This document shows positions 51,011 to 62,034 of a DNA stretch of 64,000 bases, piece after piece. The notes beneath the pieces were generated by a model that worked only from the letters and a program-made list of their open reading frames with translations, had not been told where the DNA came from and searched no databases. The translations under genes and the position numbers were made by a program. This stretch comes from Melanocharis versteri. Taxonomy: Eukaryota > Chordata > Aves > Passeriformes > Melanocharitidae. How positions within the stretch are numbered: position 1 is the stretch's first letter; every line of letters starts with the position of its first letter. Where the stretch lies: NCBI GenBank assembly GCA_013397845.1, contig VZTG01005248.1, positions 4,322,068 through 4,386,067 of the forward strand. The letters run 5' to 3'.

Positions 51011-54000
51011 TTTGTGCCTCATTTTTTGGTCATACATGTTAGGTAGCCTGCTCACATAAATGACCTCTTCAAAAAACTTCAGTAAGAACATCTTCTCCCA
51101 AATGCTGTTACCATAAGCCCCACATGCAATAGGAACTGTTGTATCATGGCAGGGGATGGGCAGGAGAGATGTTTTCCTGGTATAAACTGAATCAAAATTA
51201 TTTAATGCTTTGTTAGACAAAAGCAAACATTCAACTTCTGAAAATCTTTTGGCTCCAAACACAGAACACAGGCTACAGAAATAATACTTCTTTTAGGGAA
51301 CTCTCTTCACTAATTTGGCAGGCACATTCAGGACTTTTTCAGAGAACAAAATATTATTAAGCAGCATGTTATGAACAATGCAATTTAATAACCCAATTTC
51401 ACAAAGACAAAACCACAAATAATTAAAATTTGAGATATGATTTTTTTTAATTAAATCTATTAGGGCTTCTTCTGCAGCCAAAGTACCAGAAGATGTTTGG
51501 GAGTGAGGAAATGTGATTGGTTTGGAGATTTTTTTAATAATTACTGTCTGCAGAACCTTGATATAAACTCTACAATTTGCTTTTCAGTTCTTTGAACTTT
51601 TCTTTGAGCAATGTGGGCTATTCACAGCACAGATATTCTAAAAATATAAATAGATCATAATTAAATTTGCTTAATATTATACTTTTGTGTGCACTATAGA
51701 AAACACCTAAACGGATAATTTGCAGAGGTTCTGACAGAATTACACTTAAAGTGTGTAAGACATTATTATGGGACTCACCACTAAGAGGCACAATGAGGAC
51801 GAGACACTCACCACCAGTTTGACTGTATATGGTGGCTCAAAGATTCAGCATGGATTGCCTGGAAGCCACGGTAATTCCTTCTTTAAAATACAAAACCTGA
51901 TGTCTGTTCAAATTATGACCAGCCTACTGGTAGTATTCTTAGAATATCCGCTCAGTGTGGCATTACTCCAGACGTACTCATCTTGATTGTCCCTGGATGA
52001 CATGATAATTTTGTCACAGTCTATTCACTGAGAGTTTTGGAAGATGGCATGGAGTACCCATCTACTTGATTCACATCAAGTTGTCTACATAAGCAGTGGC
52101 AATTCTCCTGTGGTCAGAACTTCTTCACAGAAGCCTTTCAGACTTCCATACTGCATTGACAGATTGCAAGGGCTAAGACTCAAGGAACACAGCACACAAT
52201 ACTTTTTGTAAAGTTTTATGTAATTATTCATGGAATTCTACCCTCTATAGAATTCTACACTTCTATAGTGAAGTTCTATACAGTATTTCAAAGCCTACAT
52301 AAAGCAAAATGTTTAATGGACTTTAGTTATGTAGGAATTTTCCAGGAAGGTTAACTATTATCCTTTCACTAAACAATCCTAGTGATTCACTTTGTATTAC
52401 ACATTTGGAAAAAATATGAAAAAATGCATAATAAAGTTCAAGCTAATCTAAAAAGTAATTTCTTGCAGGATGGATAAATCCAAGTTAGTAATAAAAGATT
52501 GGAATTAGACCTTTACGTCATGTAGAAAATATAGTAACATCTGGAGACTCCAGTTAAGGGATAATGAGTATGACTCTTTCACTTTGAGTCTTTTTAATAT
52601 CTAACAATTCTACTTCAATAATTCAAATTAAGTCTGTCCATAATGACAGATTGTTTCCTAAGATAAGGGCAGCTTGCTTTGTTTGATGTAATGTCTTTGT
52701 CAGTATAGCTTACTTTTATCTTTGGTTTAAGTGCAAATTCTTAAAAACTTAACTTACAAAACATTTATGCAGAAACTGAGTATGCAAATAATCTGCAACA
52801 GAAATTTTAGATGAAGAATAATTGAGAGATCAAAAAGAACATTTAAAATAGATATGGAGAAAAAATGATTGAAGGAAAAAACCACTTCAAAATATTTTCC
52901 AAGACTTTAAGAAAGACCACAAGATAAGGGCTCTTAAAAATAAGTCCAGTTCACATTTTCTTTCCTTTTCTGAGCTCAGGCATTTAGAAATATACTCTGT
53001 TGTATCATTCAGTCGGTATAATTTAAAGTCTACTGTGTTTGTTTCTCTTTGCAGACAGACCTGTTCATGCCATCCATTTTATTTGCCATGCTCCTTTCCT
53101 GACAGTGTCAAAATATATATTGCCTACTAGCTCTCTCACATGAGAGCTTCCAGGGTTTTTTCATAACCTTTTCCTTCTCATTCCTGAAGACTGTAGAATG
53201 TCCAGCATTGAACAGGACAGCATGAAGGGATTAGATAATAGAAATAAAATTTGGGGTTAAAGAGGGCCTGACCCATAGCCTGTAGATGGCTAGAGATATA
53301 TACAGAGCTTAGTTCATGTAGTTATGTGGTTTGAAAAAAAAAAGAAGAAATAAAAGGATCTTGTCAGTAGACCTGGTTTATGAGGCCCCAGTAGCATTTT
53401 GGCAAAGAAAAGAGGATTCCCACTGCATAGTATCAGAGGAAAAAAAGTGCTGTGAACTTCAAATGAGACTGCTTTCCCATTGTTTGTAAAAGCCACCATC
53501 ACACATAGCTACAACTTTGAAATATCTAGCCTCCTTACAGAATGTCACAGTGCTCCTGATTAGTTCTTAAGAAAGAGATCAAAGTGAGATTTTCAGGTCT
53601 TGATGTTCTTGTTCACACTGTGTTCTTTCTGTTCTGTTCACAACACTGAACAGAACTCAATTTTCCAAGCAAGTGACAGGAGAACATATTTGTCACTACT
53701 TTGTTCTTTTATAAACCCTTGAGTGTACTCCAAAGGAGAAATTTGAAAAAATGCCCACTGACTATATGTTTAAGAAGCGTAGTTCTCTTTAGTGGACTGA
53801 ATTCTCCCCTCTTTCACGTTGTTACAACCCAAACAGACCTGTCAAGACATCCTCAGAAGGAGCAATACCAGGATTTTTTGTGAAGCTACATCACTAGATG
53901 CCAGCAGAAGATTTGTCCTACTTGATTTCAACACATAATCTACATATTTACTCTATTTTCCCTTTTGCATACTCTTTAGTTTTAGTCAAAATAACCTACA

Positions 54001-55879
54001 TTGCTACATGAGAGCTTAACTGATCATTTGCAGGGAATGGATGTGATTATTAAGCTAACTTAACAACATTTAAAATAATCATTATTATTATAGTCCCACT
54101 AATAAAAGCTAATGCTTCCGTTTGTCCAGTAATTCTGATTTTGTTTTCTGTTTGTAATTCTAATTTCTTTCTTAAAGAAGTTATTATTAATTTCCAGATT
54201 AACACTGGAAATATAGGCATCCCAAGAGTGAGAGACATTTCTGTCAAATGATAATGAGACTGAGAAGAGACACAGAGAGAAGGAATAAAGAAGAACCATT
54301 TTATGTGACAATATAATAGCAGAAAGGTAATTGCCTGCAAGTTTACAAGGCAATAAATAGCTCTCAGTGGCTGATGAACATGAAAGCCATAGGCATTAAA
54401 GGCAGAAGAGCTCTCTGTATTTAGCAAACCCTCAAATTTTAAGTGTGGCATCGCAGAGAAACCAGTAATGTTCCTAGTTTGATAGGGGTTTTTTTGTTTA
54501 TTTTTTAATTAAATTTATAGTACCTTTGGATCCAATCATATAGAGAGAAAAATAAGAAAAACGGCATGTCACCACAAAAGAAGCATAGACAGAAGAGACT
54601 GTGGAGTAGTGGGAAGGAAAAAAAGAAAAACTGATTTGCAGCATTTGTGCTTGTCCTAATCCAGGTGAAAAAAGACATCCTTGTATTGTCAAAAGCTGGA
54701 TGAGAATCATAACCATAGCCATGTGATGAAGGGAAGAACTGCCTAGAGGTGTCCCCAAAAGCAAAGAGGATGTAGAAAATACTTTCTTCATGCTTCCTTA
54801 AAGATAAATCCTTAAAAAGCACATGGAATCCATGTTACAACTTTTATTTCCTAAAGGAGTTGGCTTTGATGAAATGACCAGGCATAAGGAGAATTCTAAA
54901 ATTAACATCTGAACCCTGCAAAAGATTATTTCAAGGATCAGATAAATTAAGATGGTGGTCACTGTAAGCATCTGACCTCTGAAAGTCACATTATGCTAGT
55001 TCAAAACAATCTCTAGTTCAACCTTTAGAAGAAGCTGAGGTTGAAAATTAACATTTTCTTTCAGCCTTGCATTGCAGTACTTTGTTTTCTGGAACAATTA
55101 TTTCCAAATCATTTGCATGAAGATGTGAGACACCCAAGGCATTTATTTGTTTGTTTGCTTGTTTGTTTATTTTTAAAAATAGCACCTAGTTATTGAGTCT
55201 ACCGTTATTTATAAACTAGTCCCTTATGTCTTATAAAACCCCCAACAAACTATCCAGAGAGTGAGAAATGATCATGTTGATCATTAATCAGTCAGTCACC
55301 TTCAGCTGCAGGTCACACTATACCCAGAGTCAGACGGGCATATCTTACAAAATCATAGCTATTTGTTTTACATATTATTTAAAGATTTTTTCACCTATTT
55401 CAGTCAATTCCATTCAGCAATTTAATCACTGCTCCAGATAAATGGGGAAAATAAAAAGGAAAATTTTGTATTTTTAATTTTATAGTTCTTTTTCTATACT
55501 AATAAGCTCTGGCTTTTTTGTTGTTGTTTAAGGATTCTCAGCCAAAACTTCGTGTTCAGTTCTTTAATCTATGTCAAAGGCAAGCATTAATATTTTACAC
55601 TCTACTTCTTTTAGTATTCCATAAGTGTGAATGGATTTCTAATAAATGGTGTGTCTCATTATTTCCTACAGACTTTGCTTAGCTCTATTTTAGTTTTGTT
55701 TATTTGCTATTTGGTTTAAGAAAAGGCTGTGAAATGTCTTAATAGCCTGGTCACAGATTTTTCTAACTGATATGGAATGGCCAAGATGGCTATTTCTCAC
55801 AAGCACATTTTCACAGTAGTGCCATAAATGTTGAGAAGCAGCATCTTTCTAGTTCAAGCACAATTTAAGGGTCTAAAGC
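51011..55879. other. Unique AT-rich non-coding DNA
   Basis: No gene is supported. The longest frame of the window, minus 54050-54451 (133 codons), is in AT-rich DNA, overlaps another minus frame in a different phase and has no motif beyond chance hydrophobic runs. An acceptor-like GTTTCTCTTTGCAG at 53041-53054 has no matching downstream donor. A (TTTG)n tract lies at 55141-55170. Confidence 0.5.
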
Positions 55880-55985
55880 AGACAAGGCTTGAGGGAGGTT
55901 CTATGGCCTGAAATATGCTGGCAGTCAGGGTAAATTATTAGAACGGTCCTTTCTGCTCCTTCACTCCGAGAGTCTGAGACAACTC
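55880..55985 (+). mobile_element. Possible ancient CR1 3' end
   Basis: The phrases AGAACGGTCCTTTCTGCTCC and CACTCCGAGAGTCTGAGAC resemble the old archosaur CR1 tail (…ATAATGGTCCCTTCTGGCCTT…TCTATGAGTCTATGAG). It is heavily diverged and its boundaries are uncertain. Confidence 0.35.
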
Positions 55986-56834
55986 CAGTACTTACAGGAA
56001 AACACTCAGGCATCATTGTTGCCAGGGCCACAGCTCCAAAACTGCCAGTCATTCCCCACAAAACGGGCATTCAGCAACACGTTCATTCACATACTTTGCG
56101 TGGGGGTTGCTATGGTTTTGTTATGAAGAGATGTGGAAGGCTACTAGAAAATCCTTTTTTTTTTTGTAAATGACCACAAAGGACTCTTGCCACCAAACAA
56201 ACTTAATGCTGCTAGCAGTCACTGACCATAGTTTCCTAGGCCTTAGTCCTTTTTGAATGGTATTACAGTTCCTTCCTTCCTTCCTGTTGAGATAATGTCT
56301 CACAACGCAATATTTGAAAATCAATGGAAGCAAGTAACTGCATACAGAAATACTTTCTATCAATTTCCAAATTCACTTGTACTTGACTCAGTTTCTACTA
56401 TTGGCCCTTTTCCAGCTGAACTTGCCTGTGTTGCACAAATCCTTTTCAGGAATTGTTTTATTATACTGGGGTTTTAGCTGCTATTGCATGAGTAAAATCA
56501 TATTCAGCTATTTCATGCCACAATTTCTGTTTTTACAGTCATAAATCAGTCTTTTCCAGCTCTAAGGATGGACATATTTTAAGCTTCCTCTCTTTCATCC
56601 ATTAGGTGTTCTGAGATATCAAAACATTATTTGCTGTAATCTGATTTTGATTCCCATAGTGTTTCCACTCATGTAAATATGGTCTGACTTGAGGTGTGAC
56701 GAGTTAGATGAAGTTACCGTAAGTGTCAATACACATTATCTGCATTTTATGATTCTTTAGGGCCATTTGGGATACCATAGGTGAGAAAAATATCCAATGT
56801 GTCTATTTTGCGATCCCCAGTGAGTCTAATGCAG

Positions 56835-57264
56835 GACAACCAAGATAGTCAGGGCTGTAGCACACAGCACAAAGAAGAGACTGAGAAAACTGGATTTGTT
56901 CTTAAAGGAGGAGACTTAGGGTATCTTAAGAAGTAAATATTAACATGATCTCATCCATTGGAAGGCTGGAGTAAGAGTCTCCCGAGAAGTGCACAGTCTT
57001 AGGATGGAAGTCAAGAGTCATAAGTTGTAAAACAGGAAATTCACATTAGTTACTAGAGAAAAAAAAAAGGTTTCCCCATGAGTGTAGTCAAATAGGAAAG
57101 GCTGTGAAATCCTTAAATCTCTGCCCTTGGAGAGGCTTAATACACATCTGGGCAACTTCCTGTGTAACTTGGTCTGTTCTAGCTCTGGACTTGAGCTTCG
57201 GGTTGAACCAGATAGCCATAGGTTGTCCATTATAACCCAAATCATTCCACAGTTCCACAGTTCT
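56835..57264 (+). mobile_element. CR1 LINE fragment with 3' end
   Basis: Sense-strand CR1 landmarks appear in order: CAAGATAGTCAGGGCTGTAG, then GAGACTGAGAAAACTGGATT, then AAAGGAGGAGACTTAGGGTA, then TCTGCCCTTGGAGAGGCTTA, then CATCTGGGCAACTTCCTGTG, then GGGTTGAACCAGATAGCC. It ends in AACCCAAATCATTCCACAGT, with a degenerate terminal repeat. The reading frame is broken. The minus frames 57018-57451 are antisense shadows of this repeat. Confidence 0.75.
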
Positions 57265-59795
57265 CTGAATGATATGATGCTCCTCTGCCTGATAAGCACC
57301 AGCCACAGTGCCCAGACTCCGTTGACTCTGTTCCCTCCCCTGCAGTGACAAAATGGACAGAGAAACTCATTCTCAGGGGTGTTCTCCCCCTTGATATATC
57401 CGGTTTAAGCTGACTGTCACAGTGCAGTTTGAACTTAAATGCACCATGCATGAAAAATAATAATCCAGGTATATGAAATGCTTGATAACCTCTGAATTAT
57501 TTTCAATCCTCAATATAGTGGATACACCAAAGTTAAATAGAGTATTTTTCATTTTTCTCTATTTTCACCCCCACATTTATTATTTCACAATCCACCGTAG
57601 CACCCTTCTGAGCCACTGAATCACAAAAATTTTCCATGTGTTAATATTTTGATTAACAGTGTAATAAAAAATTAATCTCTTAAGAAGTGGTGGTGAAGCA
57701 TAAGCACATTTTTGTGAGCAATACACTTCCTGAAAAAAAATTTTGCTATTTCAAAAAATGTGTGTGTGCCAGAGAGAATTGTAAATCTGTGAAAGATGAA
57801 ACTGTGTAGATGCTGTTAGCCTCTGAGTCAGCAGCTCACATTTCGCAGAAATTAGCATTTTAAGCCTAAGTGCTCCCCCTGCGTGCTCAGAATCACCTTT
57901 TTGCATAGCCCACTGCCTGCTGCGGTCTGACAGTGCCTCAGACCTCACACAATTGAAAGAGTAACAAACTGATTCACTGTAAATTAACGAAGTGCAGCCA
58001 GTCACGCTGAAGAGACATTCACCACAAGAGCAACCTCTGTCAGGGAGGGGGTAGGAGGAGCTGACAGCACACGTATTATTGCAGAGAGACAAGTGTTTTC
58101 TACTGAGGCTGAAGGTGAAACACCTGCAAGTGGGTCAAACGATTTATTTTATTTCTTTAGTAAATTAGAGCAAGAAACAATCATTAATTAACACAGACAC
58201 ACAAAAAGAAAGGATTTGTTGGAATGATTTCATATTTACTTTTTATAATTTTAAATTATTTATACAGCAGTGTCACAGTACAGAAACAGCGGAGTTGTTA
58301 TTTCATAAAGAAGGATAGCTTTTCACAGTTATACAGCATTTTTAATAAAAGACCTGTTAGTTTTGATCTCTACTGGTGCTCTGCCAGCCTCGAATATGGT
58401 CACAATGCCCTGGAAACCGTTTTCTTCTACGCCCAGCTCCTTTGATAGCAGGAAGACACAGTGACACAGAGCTGCTCTACTCTGAGTGCCTCTGATAAAT
58501 CCAAACTGTCAGACGCTGCTGGTCAAAGGTAAATGGGACATCAAGGGGAAAAAAAAGAAGCACCAAGGATAAAAGAAGCACTGACTTGTTTTGCAGTGCA
58601 CTTGCAGTAGTGTTCCATAATAGTTTAGCTGTTCACATAGCACCGAACAGAAAAAAAGGCTGCTCTGCATACAGCATGGCCTCTTTTACTCATTCTTTTG
58701 TGTGAAATAGTTGCCACAGCTTTTGAAGACAGATAATGTCTAGCATAAACATACATCTATAAATAAAAGATAATTTTAAACAAGCTTTGAAATTATTAGG
58801 CAAAGTAATGCAGTTTACGAACAAAACCTGATCCATTGAGGATGATACATCTGAGGATGCAAAAAAACCCACTTGAGTCAGGAGGATGCCCATTTAGCTC
58901 AAAACATAAAGCAGTGACCTGAAAACTGACAAGAAACCCAAGGAGGACAGATTTGAGGAACAAATGTTTATAGAAGTAAAATGTACTACTGCTGCACTCA
59001 GAAGATCATAAGCCAAACTGAGTCTGGGACTTACCAGCTCTTTGAGTAGTGTACAGAGGGTTGGTGCAAATGCAGAGCTAGAGAAAAATCTGCACAAAGC
59101 AGTATTGATTTTTTTGCTGACATCTGTGGCATTTTTAAGCCAGAATACTATGTGCAACAGTTTTTCCAGAGAAGCAGAGCTTTGACTCACTATAAAAAGT
59201 GAAAGAGAAATTCTGTGAAGTCTCAAAAAAGGAGGCATCTTTCTATAATGTCCCCATCTGCCAAACCTCATGTGTTATTGCTGTTTTCCATAGTCTTCCA
59301 GTGGTTTAAATGCAAGGAGTTTCAAGTTTCTTATTATTTTAAAATATATTGTTTTACCCATAAAACCTGATCATGTAGAATGGCCCTTATAGTCCAGTTA
59401 AAAGAGGACTATAGAGGCAAAAAACCTCAGACTGGGTAACAGCACTGGATAGTGGGCAAGAATCAATTATTCATTCAGAAACATCTAGAGCTAGTCAGAT
59501 GATCTATCTGCATAACAAATAAAACCGATGATTTGTCCTGTTTTTTGAATGCATGATTCATGATTATATGATTACTCATGAGGCTCATGACAACATGATT
59601 TGATCCAATTCAAAAACAACCTTAGGAGGAATAGCTGAAGCATTTGGACCCTGATTCAAGCATATGCATATGTCTTAAAATATGAATAGTCGTATTTAGG
59701 GGATTTGATTAATATTAGTCCTAAAGTTATGCATGTTTAAGTGCATTGTTTAACAAGGGAGATAAGCCATTTTAACAGGATGTGTGATAATAAAG
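57265..59795. other. Unique non-coding DNA with a candidate element
   Basis: No gene is recognised. The part 57820-58150 stands out as GC-richer and repeat-free, with CTGAGTCAGCAGC (AP-1/MAF-like) at about 57821-57835; just outside it, ATCATTAATTAAC (homeodomain-like) lies at about 58179-58191. It contains the 113-codon minus frame 57751-58092, which has many Cys and Ser but no recognisable domain. That frame is more likely chance than a gene. Confidence 0.4.
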
Positions 59796-59975
59796 TGTCC
59801 TGGTACCTGCCAGGACAGAGTTAAATTTTTACAGGACCCATGAGGGTGCAGAGCCTGGAGCCCTGTGGGCATGGCTAAGAGATTACTCTACACCACCTCA
59901 CCCCATTGCTGGGGGCAGGAGTAAGGCAAATCTGTATTAGAGCTTGTTCTCGCTCAATTCTCAGTGTCCCTCTAC
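59796..59975 (+). mobile_element. ERV LTR fragment (5' part)
   Basis: It begins with TGTCCTGGTACCTGCCAGG, then ACAGAGTTAAATTTTTACAG, then GGTGCAGAGCCTGGAGCCCT, then GAGCTTGTTCTCGCTCAATT and CTCAGTGTCCCT. This order is that of avian ERV LTRs starting with TGTCCTGGT. The 3' part is missing and the element runs straight into a CR1 fragment. It is in opposite orientation to the LTR at 2726. Confidence 0.55.
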
Positions 59976-60400
59976 TGGGTTTACATGTTTCATATATCTC
60001 TTGTACCGGGAAGCCCAGAAATGGACACAATACGCCAGACATATCTCACCAATGCTGAACAGAGGGGCAAGATCACCTCCTTTGACCTGCTGGCAACACT
60101 CTTCCTAAAGCAGCTTAGAGTACCACTAGCCTTCTGTGTTGCAAGGACTCATTTTGTACTTGCTGTCCACCAGAACCTCCAGCCCTTTCCTGCCAACCCT
60201 TTCAGTTCAGTCAGTCCCTGTACTGTACACTTCACGGGGTTGCTCCTCTCCAGGTGCAGGACTTGACATTTCCCTTCATTGAAAAACAACCAGCCAATGG
60301 AGTACAGTGTTGTATATAATAGAACATTGAACTACAAAGACATAATGAAAAATACACAGAGAAGCAGTGTAAGTAGAGATACTTGAATCCTTAAGGATAA
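59921..60400. repeat. Duplicated block A, first copy
   Basis: These 480 bases recur at 61112-61591 at an offset of 1191 with no difference that I could find. The block starts at GTAAGGCAAATCTG inside the LTR fragment and ends at CTTAAGGATAA directly before a single N at 60401. Both 100-codon plus frames (59964-60266 and 61155-61457) are the same antisense reading of CR1 and are not a gene pair. Confidence 0.97.
59984..60290 (-). mobile_element. CR1 LINE fragment (in block A)
   Basis: Antisense CR1 phrases run in order: CTCTTGTACCGGGAAGCCCA, GAAATGGACACAATACGCCA, TCTCACCAATGCTGAACAGA, GGGGCAAGATCACCTCC, CTGGCAACACTCTTCCT and CCAGGTGCAGGACTTGACAT. These match the region that follows CR1 ORF2's core. 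No frame is open on the coding strand. Confidence 0.85.
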
Positions 60401-60401
60401 N
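60401..60401. other. Single-N join between blocks A and B
   Basis: A lone N separates CTTAAGGATAA from TATATATATAAAAGC. In the second copy the corresponding place holds 429 bases, including a (TA)n microsatellite, so sequence is missing here. Confidence 0.95.
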
Positions 60402-61110
60402 TATATATATAAAAGCATCAATTTGATAGAAATAAAGTAAGTTTTACATAATTTAATTTTCCATGACAGATCTTTATCTCCTGTAGAATACGAGAACATT
60501 TAAGGGTTTGTGGGCAGATAGAAGGGTTTTCTTGGGCATTTGGGGAAGAGGTTTCAAAATAATTGTGGCAAAAATGCTTGAAAAACTTACAGTCTTAAGG
60601 TTTTTCTTAATCAGCTAGATCCCTGTCTTACATTGCTCACGCACTTGAACTTTGACATATATAAAAACATCTTCTAGAAATTAAGGATAGTTTCAGTCTT
60701 CAAACTGTCCTCAGCCTCCCAGCTGATGACGTGAACAGAAGTGCCAATTAGCGCCAAACACGGTGATATTTTGTGAATGCATTCCAATTAGAAACCATCC
60801 GTTCATTTGACAGAGAAAATTAGCGCCAGTAGAAAGTACATTTAAGTTTCAGAGGAAGTTATTAGCATATACTGTACACCAGAAACTTCCTCAGAAGCCA
60901 TTACTGTAAACAGTGTCAAGAAAAAAGTGTACAAAAGACAGAGTAGTAGATCCAGATCATTAAGAACTTTAACTATTTAAGTAAAAGTAATGCGACAGTT
61001 AATTTGCTTTAAATAAGAGAAAGAAGGAAGTAAAGAAAAAAAATAAAAGAAGTTCTGAAGTAATTTTGAATATTTATGGTGAAATACATATCCATGTTCA
61101 GAAGTAACTG
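60402..61110. repeat. Duplicated block B, first copy
   Basis: These 709 bases recur at 62021-62730. I count three substitutions (60438 T/A, 60730 C/T, 60900 A/C) and one single-base indel near 60681. It starts at the end of a TA repeat. It ends at GAAGTAACTG directly before a single N at 61111. Confidence 0.96.
60720..60900. promoter_or_regulatory. Candidate conserved regulatory element (in block B)
   Basis: Dense motif-like words in non-coding DNA include CCAATTAGCGCC (60745-60756), TGAATGCATTCCAATTAG (TEAD-like plus homeodomain-like, 60774-60791), CATTTGACAG (TALE-like) and a second AATTAGCGCC at about 60819-60828. The twin TTAGCGCC words about 70 bases apart are striking. The call is inferred; conservation has not been seen. 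A near-identical copy lies at 62340-62520. Confidence 0.28.
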
Positions 61111-61111
61111 N
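61111..61111. other. Single-N join between blocks B and A'
   Basis: A lone N separates GAAGTAACTG from GTAAGGCAAATCTG. In the other B copy the sequence continues with GACAAAGATTTG, so this join is not supported by the second copy. Confidence 0.95.
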
Positions 61112-61591
61112 GTAAGGCAAATCTGTATTAGAGCTTGTTCTCGCTCAATTCTCAGTGTCCCTCTACTGGGTTTACATGTTTCATATATCTCTTGTACCGG
61201 GAAGCCCAGAAATGGACACAATACGCCAGACATATCTCACCAATGCTGAACAGAGGGGCAAGATCACCTCCTTTGACCTGCTGGCAACACTCTTCCTAAA
61301 GCAGCTTAGAGTACCACTAGCCTTCTGTGTTGCAAGGACTCATTTTGTACTTGCTGTCCACCAGAACCTCCAGCCCTTTCCTGCCAACCCTTTCAGTTCA
61401 GTCAGTCCCTGTACTGTACACTTCACGGGGTTGCTCCTCTCCAGGTGCAGGACTTGACATTTCCCTTCATTGAAAAACAACCAGCCAATGGAGTACAGTG
61501 TTGTATATAATAGAACATTGAACTACAAAGACATAATGAAAAATACACAGAGAAGCAGTGTAAGTAGAGATACTTGAATCCTTAAGGATAA
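61112..61591. repeat. Duplicated block A', second copy
   Basis: It is identical to 59921-60400 as far as I can read. It begins abruptly in the middle of the LTR fragment right after an N and continues without a break into unique DNA (ATCAGATTGTTTAGC). Confidence 0.97.
61175..61481 (-). mobile_element. CR1 LINE fragment (in block A')
   Basis: This is the second copy of the CR1 fragment at 59984-60290, with the same landmarks. It probably represents the same genomic insertion counted twice. Confidence 0.85.
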
Positions 61592-61993
61592 TCAGATTGT
61601 TTAGCACTTGTTTGGCTCTTTCCACAAACACTTCGACAAAGCTTATGAATTGATATACCAAGGAGATTTACTGAAACAAAAAGCTCATGAATGTCAATCG
61701 TCAGATGAAAACCCAGAGCACTCAAACTGATTTAATCTGCATTGTTAATTTGCAAGTTCATGCCTTTCATAATATCTTATAACAGCTCAATTATTAAAAA
61801 TAAGATATCCATGAATGGAAGAAGATTTTTTTAAAATGAAAATGACTTCTATATTTTAGCTTCTGTATATATGTCATACTTTACTTTGAAAGTTTTGTTT
61901 TATTCTTGGCCAGAATAAAGCATTTTGGCCACTGCACATATGACCCTCAGGTTTCAAACATCTTAAAACCAAAAAGATAACTATCAATTGGTG

Positions 61994-62020
<27 letters not shown>
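61592..62020. other. Unique segment between A' and B', ends in (TA)n
   Basis: These 429 bases occur once only. They contain no gene. The (TA)n microsatellite begins at 61999 and spans to 62030, which probably caused the assembly break seen at 60401. Confidence 0.9.

Positions 62021-62030
<10 letters not shown>
61999..62030. repeat. (TA)n microsatellite
   Basis: Sixteen uninterrupted TA units. Block B at 60402 starts with the last few units of the same tract. Confidence 0.96.

Positions 62031-62034
<4 letters not shown>

Noticed and set aside
53041..53054. Strong splice-acceptor-like sequence GTTTCTCTTTGCAG
   Set aside because: No suitable donor or open exon follows. Such sequences are common by chance.
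54050..54451. Longest frame (133 codons, minus) as a gene
   Set aside because: Expected by chance in 64 kb of AT-rich DNA. It has no motif and overlaps another frame in a different phase.
57018..57451. Three overlapping minus-strand frames as an exon
   Set aside because: They overlap in different phases and are antisense to a CR1 3' region.
59964..61457. Two identical 100-codon plus-strand frames as a duplicated gene pair
   Set aside because: Both lie on the antisense strand of the same CR1 fragment inside a probable false duplication.
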